A DNA stretch of 64,000 nt. It comes from Bordetella parapertussis (lineage in GTDB: Bacteria > Pseudomonadota > Gammaproteobacteria > Burkholderiales > SG8-41). Under the pieces are notes generated by a model. The model ran no database searches. It saw only the letters and a program-made list of their open reading frames with translations, and was not told the origin of the DNA. Made by a program: the position numbers and the translations under genes. The stretch is taken from NCBI GenBank assembly GCA_945885345.1, contig CAMCYP010000004.1, positions 1 to 64,000 on the forward strand, read 5' to 3'. Numbering within the stretch: the first letter of the stretch is position 1; each line of letters starts with the position of its first letter. Positions 60,250 to 64,000 of this stretch are shown piece after piece.

Positions 60250-61491
60250 ATGAACAAAAACCACAGATCAGACATGCGCACCACGGTAGACGCCGTCTAC
60301 CGTGCGGAATCACGCCGCGTGTTTGCGACATTGGTCCGCCTGCTCGGCGATTTCGACGCGGCCGAGGAAGCGCTGCACGAGGCCTTCCGCGCCGCACTTG
60401 AGCAATGGCCGCGCGACGGCGTACCGGAAAACCCGCGCGCATGGCTGGTGTCGGCAGGCCGCTTCAAGGCCATCGACGCCATACGCCGCGATGCACGGGT
60501 GGGCGAACTCGACGATGAGGCTGCGGCAAACATCGCCGCACCGGACACGCCTGAGACCGAGGACATCGAGGACGACCGGCTGCGGCTGATATTCACCTGC
60601 TGCCATCCGGCGCTGCAGCCCGATGCCCAGGTGGCGCTGACGCTGCGTGAAGTCTGCGGCCTGACCACGGAGGAAATCGCCCGTGCCTTCCTCACCGCGC
60701 CGCCGACGCTGGCGCAACGCATCGTACGCGCCAAGAACAAGATCCGCGACGCGAAGATTCCCTATCAGGTGCCCGCGTCGGAGGATCTGCCGGATCGCCT
60801 GGACAGTGTGCTGCAGGTGGTCTACCTGGTGTTCAACGAAGGCTACGCCGCCTCCTCGGGCAACACGCTGACCCGACACGACCTGTCGGGCGAAGCAATA
60901 CGCCTCGCGCGATTGATCACAGGCCTGCTGCCGGATCCGGAAGCCATGGGGCTGCTGGCCTTGATGCTGCTCCATGAATCGCGGCGTGCCGCGCGCGTCC
61001 GGTCCTCCGGCGACCTGATCCTGCTCGAAGACCAGGACCGTGCATTGTGGAACCGTGAACAGATCGCGGAAGGCAGTGCGCTGGTGGAACGTGCGCTGGC
61101 CACGCGACAGATCGGACCCTATGTGCTGCAGGCGGCGATTTCGGCGGTGCATGCCGAGGCGCCTTCCGCTGCGGCGACCGACTGGACGCAGATCGTCGGA
61201 CTCTATGACGTGCTGGCACGGCTGAGTCCCTCGCCCATCGTCGCGCTGAATCGTGCCGTGGCCGTGGCCATGCGCGATGGCCCGGCCGCTGGCCTCACAC
61301 TGGTCGAAGAAATCCTCGCGGGCGGCGAACTCGCCGATTACCGCTTTGCGCATGCGGCGCACGCCGACCTGTGCCGGCGTCTCGGAAAAACTGCAGAAGC
61401 GCGCCTGTCCTACCAGCGGGCGCTGGAACTCACCCAGCAGGCGCCGGAACAGCGGTTCCTCGAACGGCGGCTGGCTGAGCTGCCACACTGA
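60250..61491 (+). CDS. ECF42-type RNA polymerase sigma factor
   Basis: 413 residues. Sigma region 2 (VFATLVRLLGDFDAAEEALH, PENPRAWLVSAGRFKAIDAI) and region 4 (LTLREVCGLTTEEIARAFLT, LAQRIVRAKNKIRDA), followed by a 200-residue helical C-terminal extension (VFNEGYAASSGNTLTRHDLS, ALNRAVAVAMRDGP) diagnostic of the ECF42 group. These lack a classical anti-sigma factor and are encoded with YCII/DGPF proteins, as here at 63460, but an ABC transporter lies between. Confidence 0.92.
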   Translation: MNKNHRSDMRTTVDAVYRAESRRVFATLVRLLGDFDAAEEALHEAFRAALEQWPRDGVPENPRAWLVSAGRFKAIDAIRRDARVGELDDEAAANIAAPDTPETEDIEDDRLRLIFTCCHPALQPDAQVALTLREVCGLTTEEIARAFLTAPPTLAQRIVRAKNKIRDAKIPYQVPASEDLPDRLDSVLQVVYLVFNEGYAASSGNTLTRHDLSGEAIRLARLITGLLPDPEAMGLLALMLLHESRRAARVRSSGDLILLEDQDRALWNREQIAEGSALVERALATRQIGPYVLQAAISAVHAEAPSAAATDWTQIVGLYDVLARLSPSPIVALNRAVAVAMRDGPAAGLTLVEEILAGGELADYRFAHAAHADLCRRLGKTAEARLSYQRALELTQQAPEQRFLERRLAELPH

Positions 61492-61593
61492 GCTGGAAAA
61501 ATAAGCTACGCACTTCCCGGAACATCTGCGGTCTGTAATAACATCCTGCTTCCACCGTAGTACCAAAGCCCGCCCACAGAGCCCCAATACCTC

Positions 61594-62516
<923 letters not shown>

Positions 62517-62520
<4 letters not shown>

Positions 62521-63314
62521 GCGCAGAAATGAAAACCAACAATATTCCCGGCTTCAACCGTCACGGCGTATGGGCCATTTTCCGCTTCGAGATGGCGCGC
62601 TTCTGGCGCACCGCGGCCCAAAGCATCATCGCACCCGTGATCACCACATCGCTGTATTTCGTGGTGTTCGGCGCCGCCATCGGTTCGCGCATGTCCGGCG
62701 TTGACGGCGTACCCTACGGCGCGTTCATCGTACCCGGCCTGATCATGCTGTCGCTGTTTACCGCCAGCCTGTCCAATGCTTCCTTCGGCATTTACTTCCC
62801 CAAGTTCACCGGCACCATTTATGAACTGCTGTCGGCGCCGGTATCGCCCTGGGAGATCGTGCTCGCCTACGTCGGCGCTGCAGCCGTGAAATCCATGCTG
62901 CTCGGCCTGATCATCCTCGCCACTGCAGCCTTGTTTGTCCCCATCCAGATCCTGCATCCGGTGTGGATGGTCGCCTTCCTGCTGCTGACCGCGATTACCT
63001 TCAGCCTGTTCGGATTCATCATCGGCGTCTGGGCCAAAGGATTTGAACAACTGCAGTTCATCCCGATGCTGGTCATTACCCCGCTGACCTTCCTCGGCGG
63101 CGCGTTTTATTCGATAGACATGCTGCCGCCGGCCTGGCGCACCGTCAGCCTGTTCAATCCGGTGGTCTACCTGATCAGCGGGTTTCGCTGGAGCTTCTAC
63201 GGCGCCGCAGATGTCCACGTCGGCGTCAGCCTCGCGGCAACGCTGGGATTTTTCCTCGCCTGCATGGCCGGGGTGACCTGGATATTCAAGACCGGATACC
63301 GGCTCAAAAGCTGA
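62517..63314 (+). CDS. ABC-2 type permease (NodJ-like)
   Basis: 265 residues with six membrane segments. Conserved ABC-2 features: [50 protein letters not shown], and the [19 protein letters not shown] motif before the last two helices. ATG overlaps the ATPase stop (ATGA), giving translational coupling. Exports a hydrophobic compound or polysaccharide; not decided. Confidence 0.92.
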
Positions 63315-63459
63315 ACCGGCGCCGGCGCCCTGCGCTGGCCGCAAAAAAATATACCGGCCATTGTCGAAAAGGCCGGAAACCATTCGACTACAGGGCAAGA
63401 GCCACCGTGAAATAACGCGGCGCATCCTTAAATTATTGTTTAAATACAAGGAGTTATGT

Positions 63460-63885
63460 ATGCGCTTCATGGTAATGGTCAAGGCCACGCTGGATTCGGA
63501 AGCCGGCGCCCTGCCCAGCGAAGCATTGCTGACGGCTATGGGCAAGTACAACGAGGAGCTTGCCAAGGCCGGCATCCTGCTCTCGGGCGAAGGACTGCAA
63601 CCGAGTTCGAAGGGCGCACGTGTGCAGTTTTCCGGATCGAAGAGAACCGTGGTCGACGGCCCTTTCGCCGAAACCAAGGAACTCGTCGCCGGATTCTGGC
63701 TGTGGAAAGTAAAGTCGAAGGAAGAAGCGATCGAATGGGTCAAGCGCTGCCCCAATCCGATGTCGGGCCCCTCTGAAATCGAGATCCGCCAGGTGTTCGA
63801 GGCCGAAGACTTCGGCGAGCAGTTCACAGCGGAATTGAAGGCGCAGGCCGAGCGCACGTACAAGCAGGTTTCCGACCACAAATAA
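63460..63885 (+). CDS. YCII/DGPF-domain protein
   Basis: 141 residues of the YCII family. The DGPF motif is in KRTVVDGPFAETKELVAGFW, preceded by MRFMVMVKATLDSEAGALP and followed by IEWVKRCPNP. Such proteins are regularly encoded with ECF42 sigma factors and may act in the same stress pathway. Start at 63460 with AAGGAG before it; the longer upstream frame has no ribosome site and is not supported. Confidence 0.92.
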   Translation: MRFMVMVKATLDSEAGALPSEALLTAMGKYNEELAKAGILLSGEGLQPSSKGARVQFSGSKRTVVDGPFAETKELVAGFWLWKVKSKEEAIEWVKRCPNPMSGPSEIEIRQVFEAEDFGEQFTAELKAQAERTYKQVSDHK

Positions 63886-63909
63886 CGCGGAGAGAACGGG
63901 GAGTCTGTC

Positions 63910-64000
63910 ATGCAGAAAATCACGCCCTTCCTGTGGTTCGACAACCAGGCCGAAGAAGCCGTCAATTTTTACGTTTCGACTTTCAGGGACTCCAGCATCG
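63910..64000 (+). CDS. VOC/PhnB-like protein (partial, runs off window)
   Basis: The first 30 residues, [20 protein letters not shown] and [10 protein letters not shown], match the start of PhnB/3-demethylubiquinone methyltransferase-like VOC proteins often found with YCII genes and ECF42 sigma factors. Start 25 bp after the YCII gene. Too short to say more. Confidence 0.75.
   Translation, partial: MQKITPFLWFDNQAEEAVNFYVSTFRDSSI

Overview
The window is a contiguous, GC-rich, densely coded chromosomal segment that reads like a betaproteobacterium, most likely of the order Burkholderiales. The supporting signs are the fdxA, trxA, rho, rpmE neighbourhood, a BktB-type thiolase, four orphan Bug-type periplasmic binding proteins, two TRAP transporters and a cyanate operon. 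I saw no rRNA, tRNA, CRISPR array, insertion sequence or phage gene.

Layout. 1-5294: a helicase/nuclease pair for double-strand break processing (the helicase runs off the left edge). 5341-9890: housekeeping genes (fdxA, trxA, rho, a small lipoprotein, rpmE, a decarboxylating dehydrogenase). 9897-16624: a gamma-glutamyltranspeptidase relative and two TRAP transporters facing each other across a shared terminator, with only one substrate-binding subunit between them. 16737-20418: a cyanate uptake and hydrolysis operon (binding protein, permease, ATPase, cyanase), preceded by what looks like a sigma-54 promoter with two NtrC-type sites. 20683-26054: M48 protease, ArnT-like glycosyltransferase, Hsp33, thiolase. 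26283-34032: a GAF/PAS/GGDEF/EAL protein, a Bug protein, an N-formylglutamate amidohydrolase relative, a divergent AraC/MFS pair and a TauE-type exporter.

34114-46328 is a stress and envelope island. It holds three paralogous Crp/Fnr-like regulators among glycine-zipper, CsbD, BON-domain, OmpA-like, ferritin-like, AI-2E-type and small membrane proteins, with a transglutaminase-like protein and a peroxiredoxin. A dyad of the form TGTRCG-N4-CGYACA recurs upstream of the regulators and of the main transcription units, about 80-110 bp before most target starts, and is the best candidate in the window for an undescribed regulon.

46646-55170: a small winged-helix protein, three Bug proteins, two alpha/beta hydrolases, cytochrome b561 with a perfect FNR-type box, a diguanylate cyclase and a glutathione S-transferase. 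55304-60139: a MarR-controlled tripartite drug efflux operon whose operators sit inside promoter spacers. 60250-64000: an ECF42-type sigma factor, an ABC-2 exporter, a YCII/DGPF protein and the start of a VOC-type protein.

Together the genes suggest a free-living heterotroph with wide organic-acid uptake, nitrogen scavenging from cyanate and strong investment in envelope-stress and detoxification systems. All calls are from reading the sequence; no database search was possible.
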